Made by a program: the position numbers and the translations under genes | Source of the DNA: Thereva unica | Lineage: Eukaryota; Arthropoda; Insecta; Diptera; Therevidae | Assembly (NCBI GenBank): GCA_949987705.1 | Contig: OX465286.1 | Location: 7,851,445 to 7,915,444, forward strand | Direction: 5' to 3' | DNA length: 64,000 nucleotides | Shown: positions 45,218-56,951 of the stretch, in pieces | How the letters are laid out: every line of letters begins with the position of its first letter | Position numbering within the stretch: position 1 is the first letter of the stretch | Notes under the pieces: generated by a model | Databases searched by the model: none | Told to the model about the DNA's origin: nothing | The model's input: only the letters and a program-made list of their open reading frames with translations

Positions 45218-45810
45218 AATATAAGTGCATGGCCTCAACGAAAACTTTAAAGATGCAAACAGATTGTTGACTGGAAAAATCTTTAAAATACACGGACCAC
45301 CATATTTGCTAACATGGCACAGGCGGCACGGAAAAGTAAAATGTATGGGAAATCCTCTCGCAGGCGGCCGGCGTCACTGCCTTTGCACTAATATGTTTAT
45401 GTCTTAGGCGGCTCCAGACTCACGCCGTGAACACCCGCGAACAAGCGCGAATGCGAGTGTTAATGGTTTTCGAGCCTTGCTTTCAGGTCCGACTGGAAAC
45501 GGCGGGAATTCGTGCGGTAAATTTGCGGCTTGAGACTGAATAGAAGTTCTGAGGTGATAGCACGGAAGTTGTTTCAGTCGAACTCTTCATACAATTGCTT
45601 CAAAAAATTTTGTATGAAGTGGTCGATTGAAGCAACTTACGTGCTACCACCCCAGATCTTCAGGCACAATTTGATGACAAATGTGCACTCATATAAAGAT
45701 TTTTTCAGTTTTCTTGAACTGCCGGCCCCATCCAGTTGGCGGCCGGGGAGGTATGAGGAAAACTTTCAGGCCACGGCCTGCTGTCGACCTGTGTGTGAAA
45801 GATTGCCTTA
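45218..45810. repeat. Dispersed repeat family A, copy 2, split by a hairpin
   Basis: ATACACGGACCACCATA, GAACAAGCGCGAATGC and CTTTCAGGCCACGGCCTG follow the order seen at 7733-8215. A 120-bp hairpin lies inside at 45541-45661. Confidence 0.65.
45541..45661. repeat. Hairpin with about 52-bp arms and 15-bp loop
   Basis: AGAAGTTCTGAGGTGATAGC to CTCTTCATACAA is mirrored by TTGTATGAAGTGG to GGTGGTAGCACG-type sequence in reverse, roughly 80 percent pairing. The loop is about TTGCTTCAAAAAATT. It may be a tiny MITE within repeat family A. Confidence 0.7.
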
Positions 45811-47521
45811 AAATACCCACAAGGAAAAGGAAACATACAATCATGAATGCTGGAAACCTTCCGAGGAAGCATTCTCGAGTTTGGAAGCATTCCCTTCCGT
45901 GCTCTAGTTCATATTCTTTTTATCCACCCATGTCATTGGATGGAAGACTAAGAATGAAGCATTTGCGGAAATAAAATTAAAAAAATTCTCTGTACCTTCT
46001 CTGGGCAACGAACAGGAAGGTTTCCTTATTCCTACCAATAGGAAGCATTCTCAATTTTCCTTGTGGGTATGGCTAAAATCTACACAATTAATTTTATGCG
46101 AACGCCAGAAAGTAACACAGTAGGCTCTCGATTGTGTAGCCGCCACCGGCCAGCCAAACGCACGACTCGACGATGCCGACCCGGGTTTATGTAGCTGCAG
46201 TACGAAAGAGACTCGACGAAATCGAGAAATTCGCAAACGAAGCTGCTAGTTGAGCACAAAACGAAAGTAGGGGCCGCAGAGAGCTCGATATTCATGGTAC
46301 TACGGGCAGGTGGGTTAAGAGGACTTACTAATACAAGGTGGCAAGGCAAGGTGTCCGTGTGCAGTGCAGTAATTTTCAGGTTTTAGCCTTTTAGGAGGCA
46401 TTATGTATCTTTAGGGGCCATTCTACAATTATTAGTATGGAACAGAAGTGGGAGCTCTATCGAAGATCTTAATGTTTAGGCCTCCTTCAGAAAACATAAA
46501 AGATGGGCTATCCCGTGTTCTCCCTGAAGGGTTCCATTCACACATAAACCACCTGCAGACCCTGACCTGAAGGTTTATAACCTTGAAACCGAGTATCACT
46601 ACACACTCACCGGCAGGCCGTGGCCTGCAGTCAAAAAAAACTTGGCCTGAAGACCTGAATTTCTATTCAGTCTAAAGTTTTCGTTGAGGCCGGGAAATTT
46701 TTTGCAACAACCTGCTAAGCTAAATTGTGGTCTTTGCGTGTGTTTCTGTTGGGGAATGATGAGGTTGTCTCAAGTCCTCAGCCCAGCCCAGCCTCAGTCA
46801 GACTGAGATATCAGATATGTATTCCAAAATGAACGTGAACAGCTCAAACCTAGAGGCAAGTGTAGGTGCCGTCATTTGCAATTAACTTGAAAATCTTTGT
46901 ATTTATCTTTCAAGTAGAGCTAACTGTCCTCTAGCTACTTTAGCATAGATCTATGAAAACTGCCTACGCTATCGAACGTATTTTTGCGATAAGTTCCTGT
47001 AGGACAAAAACTACACTAGTCTGGGGCTGTGTACTGTTATTGAGCTAAGATCCGTGGGGGTCCGAAGGTTCGTGGGGGTCTCCCATGATGCATCTCGACT
47101 CGAGGCAGGATTTTCGAAATTCAAAATGGCCCCCGAAATATGTCTGAAATTCAAAATGTCCACCCATCGGAATTTGCCAATTGTGTTCCGATTCCAATGA
47201 AAATCGGTATCTATGGTTTTTTAAGGCAGGTAAGGCAGATGACGGATGCGGATCTTATACTAGTCCTTAATAAAACCTTGCCTACTACGACATGACGAAC
47301 TGAATCATGAACCATGCGAATTGAAATTGTGAGTTTTGTACTTACCACCATAGTTTATTAGGCCTTTCATCACCACAAAGTAAGGTCATATGAAAAGTAT
47401 CTCTCTCAATTTCTCGTCTAGAGGCTGAGTGATTAGCGTAACATTAGTTTTGAGCAAGAGGTGGCAGCACGCAACTTGTTTTAATCGATTTGATATTTGT
47501 TTCAATTTTTTGGATTACATG
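45811..47521. other. No gene seen; scraps of repeat family A
   Basis: Phrases such as GGCCGTGGCCTGCAGTC near 46615-46640 and TTTTCGTTGAGGCCGGG near 46678-46694 recall family A. No frame is supported. Confidence 0.4.
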
Positions 47522-48101
47522 CATTGGCGGCGCTTTCATAGGTGCAAATGGTGCACTTGCACCGGGCGCAATTTCAGAAATTAAGATTTTCGGCGAGAAA
47601 CAATTGGATTGCCTCAAGTCTAAAGTTGTTGAAAGCGCCTTCTATGTCACAGAAGGATGTTAAGGGGTGTTAGTTTTTTCTGTGCAAGATTCTACAGTAG
47701 AAACTAATACTTGCAGTGCAGTATTATCTCTTGAAATATCTAGGTTTGGGCAATGACATAGGGATCTCTATTATTGAGATTCGAGTGTATAGTACGAGTA
47801 TATAGATTTTCGGAGCCCAGGATTGTCCTGGAAATAGTAAGGGAAGTGACACTAACACCGGTAAAAATCCGGGAGCATTAAACAGCACTAGCGAGAGAGT
47901 ATTGTGAAGTTAAAGCAAATCCATCTAAGATCGCGGATAAGGGCAGGGTGGCACTTTTATAGACGCAATTGGGGCATTTGAACTGCACAGAGTGTTTGTG
48001 TCTTTTTCCAAAGTCCTGTACTGCGATCGAAAAATGAACAGTTGATGGGGGCGCAATATGGCATACTGCACCGGGTGCAAAAAAACCAAACGCCGACCCT
48101 G
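47522..48101 (-). mobile_element. CAGGG-family composite hAT (580 bp), minus orientation
   Basis: The ends are CATTGGCGGCGC (canonical CAGGGGCGGCGC) and GCCGACCCTG. TSDs are ATTACATG (47514-47521) and ACTACATG (48102-48109), 7 of 8. The interior on the minus strand reads DIEGAFNNFRLEAIQ near 47605-47650, the captured LINE motif A. Confidence 0.88.
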
Positions 48102-48109
48102 ACTACATG

Positions 48110-50980
48110 TATAAATCAAGACAAGTCGAAACCAAAAAATTTGTAACAAATTACGATCTTAGAATTATTCTAGCCATAATTACCTTCGTTTTTTCGTTCC
48201 CTAGAGCGCTTAATTTTTTGTGGTTTTTGCAGGTGTTGATGGCATCCGATTCAAGTATCCTTTCTCATCTCACAAGAAGAGCGACCCTCCATCATTTCTT
48301 TTCATTACTTTAAAAATGTTTTTTCTCGTGTAATTACTCTAAATTTTTCTTTTAATGCCCTCTCTCGCACAAAAAGGGGCCGAAACGAAAAAAAACTGAA
48401 GTCTTTCTCTATTCTTGGCTTTTGTTGTGCTAAAAAATTAGGTCACCAGCAAGCCGCCACGGCTAAAAGGAAATAAAGGTGGATTAACTCCTCTTTTCAA
48501 ACTCTCTAGGATAAAATCCATCCTCACGCCAGCGGTTCAGGGAAAAAAGAAGACTCAGTTGCCACAACAGATTTGCAATTTACCTTTTTCCTATCCCAAC
48601 CCAAGGATTACACATGCCCTTCCCGCAGGAACCGAATATATCTCCGTTCACCGAATTCTTTGCTTTTCTTTCTATTTTTCAAACGTGGTGCCCCTCACAG
48701 CCTCCCAAGGATTCATGGATTTTGGCTCTATGAAAAAAAAAAAAAAATTAAATGAAATGAACGAATATTGCAAACGTCGATGATGGCTTCTGTGATGGGC
48801 GATGACGATGATGGTGATCTGGATGCTGCTGCGGAGAAGGGTGATGTGTAAAGTTCTTGAAGATAAAACCCGATAAAAGAAGGATTAGTTCTTCACATAT
48901 GCCGCCGCCGCCGCGGGCACTTCAATGCATGCACCCAAGGATGTGGGAGCTGTAAAAAAAAACAAATTTTTTTTTGTTACTAGAAAACGAAATCGAACCA
49001 TGTGAAAATCTTCTTCACCTTGGGAGCGATTTTCCACACCTGAGCACTTTCATTGATTCATGGCGACAAGATCTTCCTTGATTGCGTGCGGTGAATGCTG
49101 AAAATCCACCCCTCTACGTGTGTGCTGCTATGAGAAAGAACAGTAGTCAGTCACACACAGCTGCCGAGAGATATAATCAAAGCCAAGATAAGAGGATGGC
49201 GCAAAAAAAAAAATATATATATATACATATATATTGAAAGCAGATAAGGGAAAAATCCATAAACCCCCAAAAGTCACAACAAACTACACCCTGCCAGAAG
49301 AAAGAGAGTGGCGTGCGTTGGTTTGGATTGGATAAATCCCCAGAAATAGGAATTCACTTTCATGTGCTCGTGTGTGGGATGTTTCACGTATTAGATGGAA
49401 TATAGAAAACCTAACTGAACACACATTGCGTGATGGATAGGAATGATGCTGTTCGAATGGGGATACACGTGGAACAGGAGCTGAAATAAATCTGTTGCTT
49501 GTATTCCATAGGTGCCTATTACCTTCGCAACTCCTAAAGGACTCAGTGGAATATTCTCATCAATTTAAGTGTCCTTTTCTTAGAATCCAGGGAAAATCTT
49601 TCATTTTTTTTTTTTTTTTAATTTAAGCCCATCACATAGAAATGCGATGCGAACGCCACAAATAAATGTAAGCAGAGAACGTTAAAGATAAATTTCTTTA
49701 CATAAAAGCAAAAATGAAACTATGAAGGAACCAACACTCAAACGGGACGCAAATATCCTCTATTTTATACACACACACACACACACGCCGATCCTCATAC
49801 AGAAGATCCTGGCACGAAAGAAAGGCATTTGCGAAACATTTTCAACAGAATCCGTAGGCAACGTAGAGAAAAGAACACCTTTATGTTTATGTTTAACGTT
49901 TTTTGTAGCCCCCTTCAGAAAATAAAAGGAAAATCCCAAGCCCCCAGCAGCACCAGAAGCAGCAGCAACATTTCCATTTCCATTGGGGCCTCGTTTCACC
50001 CATTTTTTTTTTTTTTCATTTTCCTTTCTCTGTGTCTTATTCAGAGTGAAAAGCTGCTTTTATATCGACAATCCTTCTAAACATTAGTGGAGCTCTTGTG
50101 GAGATAAGGTGTGTATCTATATAAAGGACGTTGTTGATGACGAGGATGATGGCAATCCCACCCTCCTCGGTATGCTCCCCTACTCCTTCCACGCGCTAAC
50201 ATTGGGGAAAAAGATGCTACTTTGCCGTCATTTCAAAATGGGAGCATAAAAGCTGCTTCTGGCACTCCTCCTCCACACTGACTGGCGGTGGTGGGGTGTT
50301 TTCTATGTTTTCCTGTGTTGTCTACGTTAAACACGCTGGAAAACATATGGAAGTCATTCTTCTATTTTGCACAATCGGAACGCTCTGGCAGCGCCTCCCC
50401 ACTCCCCACTGCCATCCCCCCCCCCAGCATTCCCCTGTTACCTTCTTGAATTTAACTTTTAACCATGGTAGAGAAACCGTCATGGGGATGATGCTGCTAT
50501 GAGGATTGTGTTCTTCTCGTTGCATAAAGATCTGTACTTCCTGCTTCTATGACACTTGAATCATTTTCACCCAACCCCCTCCACTTCTACTGTCGCCCCA
50601 TACACATTCTTTAGCGCACCACCTCTGACGTCTCTCTTGATGTTTTTCCTTCAGTTATGAAAATTGAAAAGTTTTCTTGCGTAAGAAGCATTAAAAGATT
50701 TCGAGGATATCATGTTCAGAAGTTGGAATAAAAGGTTTTCAGTGTAGAAAATGAGAAAGGGATGCTCGTCCGGCGTAAGGACGCCCCTACATTTCTCTCC
50801 AGCTATAGTTAAAGTGATTAAATCGAGTATTATTTTTCATGGATCCATATTTTTTTTTATAATTACATATTTTAAAACTTAACGATTTTGAAACAGCTAC
50901 CAACCCTTTTGCTACCTGGGAACAGGTTGTCCTTTTAAATTAGTTAATTGTATCCTTAGAAAATTTGTGTAGGCAATGCC
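48110..50980. other. No gene seen; microsatellites
   Basis: TA/ATA microsatellite at about 49213-49233, CA repeat at 49769-49788, GCC repeat near 48901-48914, and several T or A runs. Frames present are short and featureless. Confidence 0.45.
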
Positions 50981-50983
50981 TGG

Positions 50984-51056
50984 TTCGTATTATTCCAGTA
51001 GCAATCCAGTCCAGCGATCGAATCCAGCGCTGAAATGCCACTGGAATAATGTGAAC
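50984..51056. repeat. Short foldback (about 72 bp)
   Basis: GGTTCGTATTATTCCAGT and ACTGGAATAATGTGAACC are inverted relatives. A further CATTATTCCAGTTCAGTA lies at about 51121-51140, so a larger CCAGT-rich element is possible. Confidence 0.55.
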
Positions 51057-51477
51057 CGGCACTAGAATGTACCCATTCCAGCGTATAATCCAGTTCAGTA
51101 CAGGACTGGATCATATCGTCCACATTATTCCAGTTCAGTAATCTAGACACACCTCTAACCACAAAGAAACCTTGAGGTACCAGCTCAGCGACCACTTTCC
51201 AGGGTGAATCTTCCAGACCGCTTATCCATTAGATGCTGTGTGTAGTTATGAGTGAAATTACACGGCCATTCACTTGGGACTCACGTCAAACCTGTCTGTG
51301 TAAAATTTGAGTATTACACGGTGCATTTAAATTTCTGCCTCTTTTCCGTGTAACAATTCTATTGTCTATGCGGTTGTGCACAAAACAACAAAAATTCTTA
51401 TAATTATCGCAGCCCCAGCGAAGAAAGTTATGCTTGTGTTAGTGTAATTTGCTGTGAGACCGAAATTTTTCTTGGAT

Positions 51478-51783
51478 TCACAAGTGAGACCAACACATGC
51501 ACTTCCCTGCGCCCCCTTCTCTAAAAAACCGGTTTATTGGAAGTGATTGGAAAGTGAGTCTGGGAAAGTGATAGGTCGTGTAATTTGGCTCCATAGGATC
51601 ACCCCAGACCGTTATTCCCGAAGTCTTTCTGAGAACATCTTCAATTTCGAGAACACTGACTCTCAGAAACCTGGATCTATACACGATTGAATGGAGAAAT
51701 TTCATGCCTGTAGGTCGTAACATCTCTTCTCTACCCCACGTGTCTCCACCATTAGTGTTAAGGCTATTAAGAGCTGCCCTCAA
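51478..51783 (-). CDS. Unidentified 101-codon open frame, probably LINE-related
   Basis: Contains REEMLRPTGMKFLHSIVYRS and VSVLEIEDVLRKTSG. I do not recognise it. It lies next to a minus-strand LINE RT scrap (51767-52027), so it may be another part of that element or of an inserted one. Confidence 0.2.
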   Translation of the reverse strand: MRAALNSLNTNGGDTWGREEMLRPTGMKFLHSIVYRSRFLRVSVLEIEDVLRKTSGITVWGDPMEPNYTTYHFPRLTFQSLPINRFFREGGAGKCMCWSHL

Positions 51784-51809
51784 GGTGGAGGCTTATCCCC
51801 GTTACTCTG

Positions 51810-51873
51810 GCTTGGTCGAATTGAGCCCGGTGCAAGTCCACCATTTGCCAATATATGATAGCGCCGCCCCTGT
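51810..51873 (+). mobile_element. CAGGG-family hAT 3' end fragment
   Basis: GAGCCCGGTGCAAGTCCACC to GCGCCGCCCCTG matches the right end of the family. No left end is found nearby. Confidence 0.75.
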
Positions 51874-52030
51874 TTAAGTACAATGGCCTTCTTGTAGCAT
51901 TGGGGAAAGCGAAAAATTTTTCTCCAAGCCGCGATTTCTTGAATGGGCCAAATGTTTCCATAGCCGGTTTCAATCCCTCTTCTGTCACCATCCTATCAAC
52001 CCAATCTCGGTTTAACCTCGTTTTCATTTG
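51874..52030 (-). pseudogene. LINE reverse transcriptase scrap (fingers)
   Basis: DWVDRMVTEEGLKPAMETF and GPFKKSRLGEKFF resemble the finger region (W--- F-PFKSPG-D-IFP) of LOA/R1-like RTs. MLQEGH is readable in another frame near 51895. Frameshifts and a hAT end interrupt it. Confidence 0.55.
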
Positions 52031-52125
52031 ATTCCGAATAACTGCAATGCCTACCCGAGAAGAAGCTTCCTGAAGAATGAACTTCCATCATGATATTGCC
52101 AGTTTCCTCCAGCTTCTCTGCCATC

Positions 52126-52207
52126 CCTCTCTTTCTGAAATTGCGCCCCTATCTAATTGCGCCCGGTGCAAGTGCATCATTTGCACCTATGAAAGCGCTG
52201 CCCCTGT
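52126..52207 (+). mobile_element. CAGGG-family hAT 3' end inserted in a LINE
   Basis: TGAAATTGCGCCC, then GCGCCCGGTGCAAGTGCATC and GCGCTGCCCCTG, give the right end. The LINE reading frame resumes immediately after (LWSLVMDELL), so the element sits in the RT domain. Confidence 0.75.
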
Positions 52208-53570
52208 ACTCTGGTCACTAGTTATGGATGAACTCTTGACCAAACTATCTGAATCTGGTTTCGTTGTCATCGGTTATGCAGATGATTTTTTTTTTTTTAT
52301 GTGAAAGACTAGAGTCTCAGGGGAGACCCTTTATACTGTCGACAATCTATTTTCTTCATATAGCGTGCAATGTCGAACAGCAGCTCTAGTCGGGGAAGGA
52401 AGGAACTGCCACAACCTACCCGCAATATTTTTCAGTCCACCTACTCCCAACCATTACTATTGCGACTTTGGCATCGGGGCATCGAGAAACAGCTCGCTGG
52501 AGTGTTATGCCTCCTGAAACAAGTTGAATCTCATCAACCAACCGATGACATGCGCTTTGGCAGAGCGGGGAAGGGCTAAGGAAGGCTATGACAAGAGGAA
52601 TCAGGAATGTAAAGAGGGAAGAAGAAAGAAGGAAAGTTATGTAGGTGGGAGAATTGGAAAAGGCGAAGACCGTGGGGCTTGGCCGGGAATCGAACCCGGG
52701 ACCTCTCGGATAGTAGCTAGACGCCTTACTCCTTAGGCTAACGAGGCCCCCATCGAGGATTTTGCCATCATTGTCTCGGGGAAATTTGTCTTGACCATTA
52801 CAGAGGTCATGAGAACAGCACTCCGAGAAGTTCAAAGATGTTGCACCACGGAGGGTATGTGTCAATCAACCCAAATAATGCTGTCCTGGTACCTTTCTCC
52901 AAACGTTACAAAGTGGGGACCTTGATCCTATCTGTATCCAGGGTACCACAGTTGAGTAGGTACTTAGACTCAGTCAAATATTTGGAAGTAAAGCTAGACA
53001 AGAGACAGAACTGGAACGCTCAACTGGACTACGTTATCAGCAAATCGACAAGGGCCATATGGGCCTACAAAAGGCTTCTGGGTAAGACATGGGGTCTAAC
53101 ACCACAAATGATGTACTGGATGTACAATGCGATCGTTAAACCTGTGGTCACTTATGCCGCCAAGGCTAAACAGGTTACGTCGATCCTCAAGTGCAGCAAA
53201 CTGCAACAGCTTGCTTGCCTCTCCATTACCGGAGTTATGCGAACCTGTCCCACAACTGCGATGGAGGCAATCATTGGATAGACCCCATTGCATATCTTCA
53301 TATAGAAATCTGAATGGGAGGAACTTATTCTTCCTGAGGATCCAAAACATCTCCATTGGTTTACCGATGGGTCAAAGATGGGACATGGCGCAGGGGCTGA
53401 TATCGCAGGACTCAACTCCAATGTCTCGATTACAATCAAAGAGCCTCCTCTATTTTCCAGGCTGAAATACATGCCATTGTGACCTGCGCTAGGTTCAACC
53501 TTGAAAGCAACATCAAAATCTTTTCTGACAACCAAGTTGCCATCAAGATACTCGTGGAGACGTGGTAGTT
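52208..53570 (+). pseudogene. LINE ORF2 fragment: RT palm to RNase H, split by a SINE
   Basis: VLWSLVMDELLTKLSESGF and VIGYADD give the end of motif B and the YADD box (about 52275-52290). A SINE interrupts at 52286-52756. The frame then resumes with FAIIVSGKF and EGMCVN-type residues, VLVPFSKRYK, LGKTWGLTPQMMYWMYNAIV, KPVVTYAAKA and LACLSITGVMRTCPTTAMEA. RNase H starts at WFTDGSKMGHGAG (about 53345-53385) and ends at IFSDNQVAIKIL (about 53515-53550). Several frameshifts and stops are present. The family is LOA/R1-like but differs from the 11.8-kb element. Confidence 0.8.
52286..52756 (-). mobile_element. tRNA-derived SINE with A and B boxes and poly-A tail
   Basis: On the minus strand the head reads GGGGGCCTCGTTAGCCTAAG then GAGTAAGGCG (A box TAGCCTAAGGAG type), followed by GGTCCCGGGTTCGATTCCC (B box GGTTCGATTCC). 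The body runs about 390 bp and ends in about 14 A. The flanks GATGATTTT (left) and GAGGATTTT (right) are a probable 9-bp TSD with one mismatch. Such elements are transcribed by RNA polymerase III from the internal boxes and copied by LINE proteins. Confidence 0.8.
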
Positions 53571-53775
53571 TTCTTCTATTGTGCTTCTCTAAATGTTACA
53601 TAATGACAGTTAACAGTTGGCTGTTGGACGCTTGAGCTGTTTTATCGATAAAAAAAAACAAATGACGCTGGTACTATATTGAATTACGCAAGACGAGTTG
53701 AAATGACAGTTATGAATTTGACATTTGCGTCATAGCCCAAACGCAAATCGTTCAGTTAAGTTTGGTTAGATAATA
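53571..53775. other. No gene seen
   Basis: Short interval between the LINE fragment and the next TIR element, with no supported feature. Confidence 0.4.
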
Positions 53776-54752
53776 CTTAGAATAGAAAACTACAGGAAAG
53801 GCCCTCGTGTGTATAATCCCTGTATGTGAGCTTAGTGAAATCTGGGGGAGATCTTCCAACTGTTAAATTGGGTTAGTTAGCTGCTTGTGTTACATTCTGT
53901 TAGATATATTATGGCTGTGTTCCGAAATAGAACCGGTAAGCTACCACTGGCTTATGGCGTCTTAAATCGCACCCAATTGGTATAGAAAATATACAGAATC
54001 GGCCTATATTTGTGTTATATTATCAAAACTAGCTTAAAAAAATAAAGAAAGTGTAAAGAATAGTTTAAAGTGTAAAGAATAGTTTAAGTGTATTTGCGCG
54101 AGAAAAATCATTCTTCAGGTAAATTTTGCTAAATAAAATAGTTCCTAAACATATTAATTAGATATTTAAATTAATAAATATGTGAATCACTCGTGATAAA
54201 TAATCCAAATAATGTAAATTTTATTTGCATGAATTTCTTTCTTTACATTAATAACCTCCGTATTCTAAAAGCAGTCACAACGCAATCACAAGCAATCTGG
54301 TGAGTCTCAACCTGAAGGCCTATACTAAATGAAAACTAACGTATAAGCGAAGTAGAAGTGAAGTATACATAACCTCTTTCAACATTGACATATAGCAGCC
54401 AAAATAAGAAGTTCATAATGTAGTAAATGCGAGTCGGCAAAGCTTGTGACTTATGTATGACTGGTCACAGTTTTAGAATAGGGGTATATAAGTGACCCAA
54501 CGCTAAATTCAACGGGATCAGCTGATTAGAGATTTCGGAGTGACGCCCCGTGTAAAAAGTTCATTTCTTGGGGGTAAAATTTTATTTTAGATAACTTATA
54601 ATTTTAACTCGCTCTTGTCCCTTATTATCTATTCCACTCGGTTTTTACGCTGGTAGTGTACAAACAACTACCAAAGCGTGGGCACTCATACAAAACGAAT
54701 TTCACTACGCTTTAATTCGGCGAGGGCCCTTCCTGTAGTTTTATATTCTAAG
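53776..54752. mobile_element. TIR element with CTTAGAATANAAAACTACAG ends (977 bp)
   Basis: The left end CTTAGAATAGAAAACTACAG continues as GAAAGGCCCTCG. The right end in reverse reads CTTAGAATATAAAACTACAG then GAAGGGCCCTCG, about 31 bp nearly perfect. ATAATAC lies just outside both ends, though at slightly different distances. No transposase frame is seen. Confidence 0.75.
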
Positions 54753-55066
54753 ACATAATACAACATTCTACTCAATTTTTAATTTTGACATATTTTACAC
54801 TAGGTCGTGTCGTGTGTAGGCCCGAGTGGAATCAGCCTCTCTATAATCAATAAATCGGTTCCAACAGAGAATGGCGGTATCCGGCGGAACTATCAATAGT
54901 TTTATGTCATTATTTTGAAGACACAAGTGATTTTTAGGTTATGGTCTTCTTGATTTGCATGGAATAATATCCCAAAAAGCGTTCTTTCACTTTTCGGGAT
55001 TTTGACTAAATTTCCCCCCACCACTTTTCGCAGGCAACGACAAGCCAGGTTTTCTATTCGAACAGA

Positions 55067-55702
55067 CAGTGCCGGATTTAGCCAAATGGGGGCCCTAGGC
55101 CATTCAAATTCAGGGGCGCCCTAGGCCATTCAAATTCTGGGGCGCCCTTTTTTTAATACATAATTGTAAAATTAAATTCTCTTAAAGTCCTCTGCTCCCC
55201 CCCACCCCTAGTTGAGTACGACATTTTTCAATTATTATTTCTGTAAAATTACGAGGGATTCAATTCAATATGCTTTTATATTAAGTTTGACCAATAAGAA
55301 TACAATAAGCAATTTAGTATACTCAATATACCGTTAGAACCATGGCGCCCATCTCAAGACCCGATACGCCTCGCTGCACCCAACAGCCAATAGTAGCCAC
55401 TAAAAGCCATCCATTGACTTGGTATTCTTCGAGATATGAATTTTACACAGATGAAGTGCTTCAAAGAACGGGTACAAGGGTCTTGAGAAGGCCACCATGG
55501 ATCTAACGGTATATTGAGTATACTATATTGCTTATTGTATTTCAGTTTAGTTTCAATAGCGTCATGGCCTACCAAAAAAAAAAATTAACTTGAAATTAAA
55601 AATTGTATTTAAAAAAAATCATATCACATTTTCGTGGGGGCCCCTACTCGTCGGGGGCCCTAGGCCATGGCCTAGTCCGGCCTAATGGGTAATCCAGCAC
55701 TG
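55067..55702. mobile_element. hAT-like element with CAGTGCCGGATT ends (636 bp)
   Basis: The ends CAGTGCCGGATT and AATCCAGCACTG are flanked by perfect 8-bp TSDs CGAACAGA (55059-55066 and 55703-55710). Subterminal GGGGGCCCTAGGCCAT words face each other. A second MITE is nested inside. Confidence 0.88.
55299..55541. mobile_element. Nested MITE with about 48-bp inverted repeats
   Basis: AATACAATAAGCAATTTAGT, ATACTCAATATACCGTTAGA and ACCATGG at the left are mirrored at the right up to GCTTATTGTATT. Nearly all differences are single bases. Confidence 0.85.
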
Positions 55703-55724
55703 CGAACAGACCTAATTTGTTACA

Positions 55725-56245
55725 CTTATGCCAGCAGCTGTTGTCAAAGTGATCAAAATAAACAGACTACGATGGGGATTGTCGAACCAGGTGCCAAACG
55801 GAATCTGGCAAAAGTTGGTGCTGGCGAAAGTATCTACCGTCAGGAAAACAGGGCATTTTCGAGAATTCACCATGGTAGCTACCAGTCGAACCAGAAGTTA
55901 ATCTACCACGTTCAAAAATTGATTACTTGCCATAAGTCACCACTCAACATGTTCTACTATTCAACGGTAAGATAACCAGAATTTCACCAACAGGATAAGG
56001 GGGTAAGTAATCGATGATAGATTAACTTCTGGTTCGACTGGTAGCTACCATGGTGGATTCTCGAAAATGCCCACAGAGACCAGGTCCCCCTAAGAATTGA
56101 TGTATAGATGACGTTGTGAAAGACTTGAGACAGTTAGGAATAAAAAATTGGAAAAAACGGGCCATATATCGACAATCATGCAGGCGAAACCTGGAGGAAG
56201 CCAAGGCTGACATTAGGCTGTAGAGCTCCTAATGATGACAATCGA
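55725..56245 (+). mobile_element. RTE-like LINE C-terminal end, split by a MITE
   Basis: VIKINRLRWG at about 55750-55780 (RLRW-GHV block), then after the MITE RPGPPKN, IDDVVKDLRQLGIKNWKKRA and LEEAKADIRL before a stop and GATGAT-like tail. The domain order follows the RTE-like element at 26 kb. It is 5'-truncated. Confidence 0.7.
55851..56072. mobile_element. MITE with GGGCATTTTCGAGAAT ends
   Basis: GGGCATTTTCGAGAATTCAC, CATGGTAGCTACCAGTCGAA and CCAGAAGTTAATCTA at the left are repeated in reverse at the right. Arms are about 55 bp of a 222-bp element inserted within an RTE-like fragment. Confidence 0.88.
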
Positions 56246-56362
56246 GACTATAGTACTAAATAGGCTTAGGCTAACGTGCGTCTATGAATCTAGCAAACCT
56301 GATTTTTGAGGGAAGTTTACTAAATTACAGTTTTATACTACTGTTAAGAACATAATCAACCC

Positions 56363-56735
56363 TTAGGGGTCGTCCATTATTTCCGTGAGGTGTTTTTTGC
56401 AATTTTTCGACCCCCTCCCCTGGGTGAGATGCCGTGAGATTTGGCTCGACCCCATAATCACACGTGAAATTTTTCAATTTTTACAAAATCTCTGGTATTT
56501 ACACTACCAACACGCATTTACGGGCATGAACACAGCAAGTCGGGCCTTTCCGCTTGTCGCATCCACCTGGCCCGAACGCTGTAGACTAGCCGGTGGCGGC
56601 TAAATAATCCTGATGCCAATTTGCTACTTGTAGCGTTGGCATAACCGCGATAAAAATGTTTTTGTGTAGAATTTAGCCATACCTTAGTGGAAAAGACATT
56701 TTTTTACTTAATTTAACCCAGTTCTCTCAATAATA
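56363..56735. mobile_element. AGGGGTCGTCCATTATTTCCG repeat, copy 2
   Basis: AGGGGTCGTCCATTATTTCC then GTGAGGTGTTTT, with TTTACTTAATTTAACCCAGT at the far side, matches the repeat at 44865-45050 with a different interior. Confidence 0.55.
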
Positions 56736-56951
56736 CCGTACCTCCTATCTCCGTGGGAGAAGAGAATGTTAACACATCCCCACACCCATGCCGTGAATTC
56801 ACGGCGAGAATTTACACTGTATATCCACACAGAATGGAAAAACAAGGCTGGAACTAGACGAGAAAACCATCCGCACACTCGCGTTCACGGGTGCTCGCAG
56901 TTGTTCCCGGCATGAATCTGGAGCTAGCTTAATGTGGCTGACTCAACTCTT

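Noticed and set aside
49769..49788. Significant regulatory element
   Set aside because: It is a plain CA microsatellite.
52675..52752. Functional tRNA gene on the minus strand
   Set aside because: A and B boxes are good, but the acceptor and anticodon stems pair poorly, and the sequence continues into a 3' body and poly-A tail, as in a SINE.
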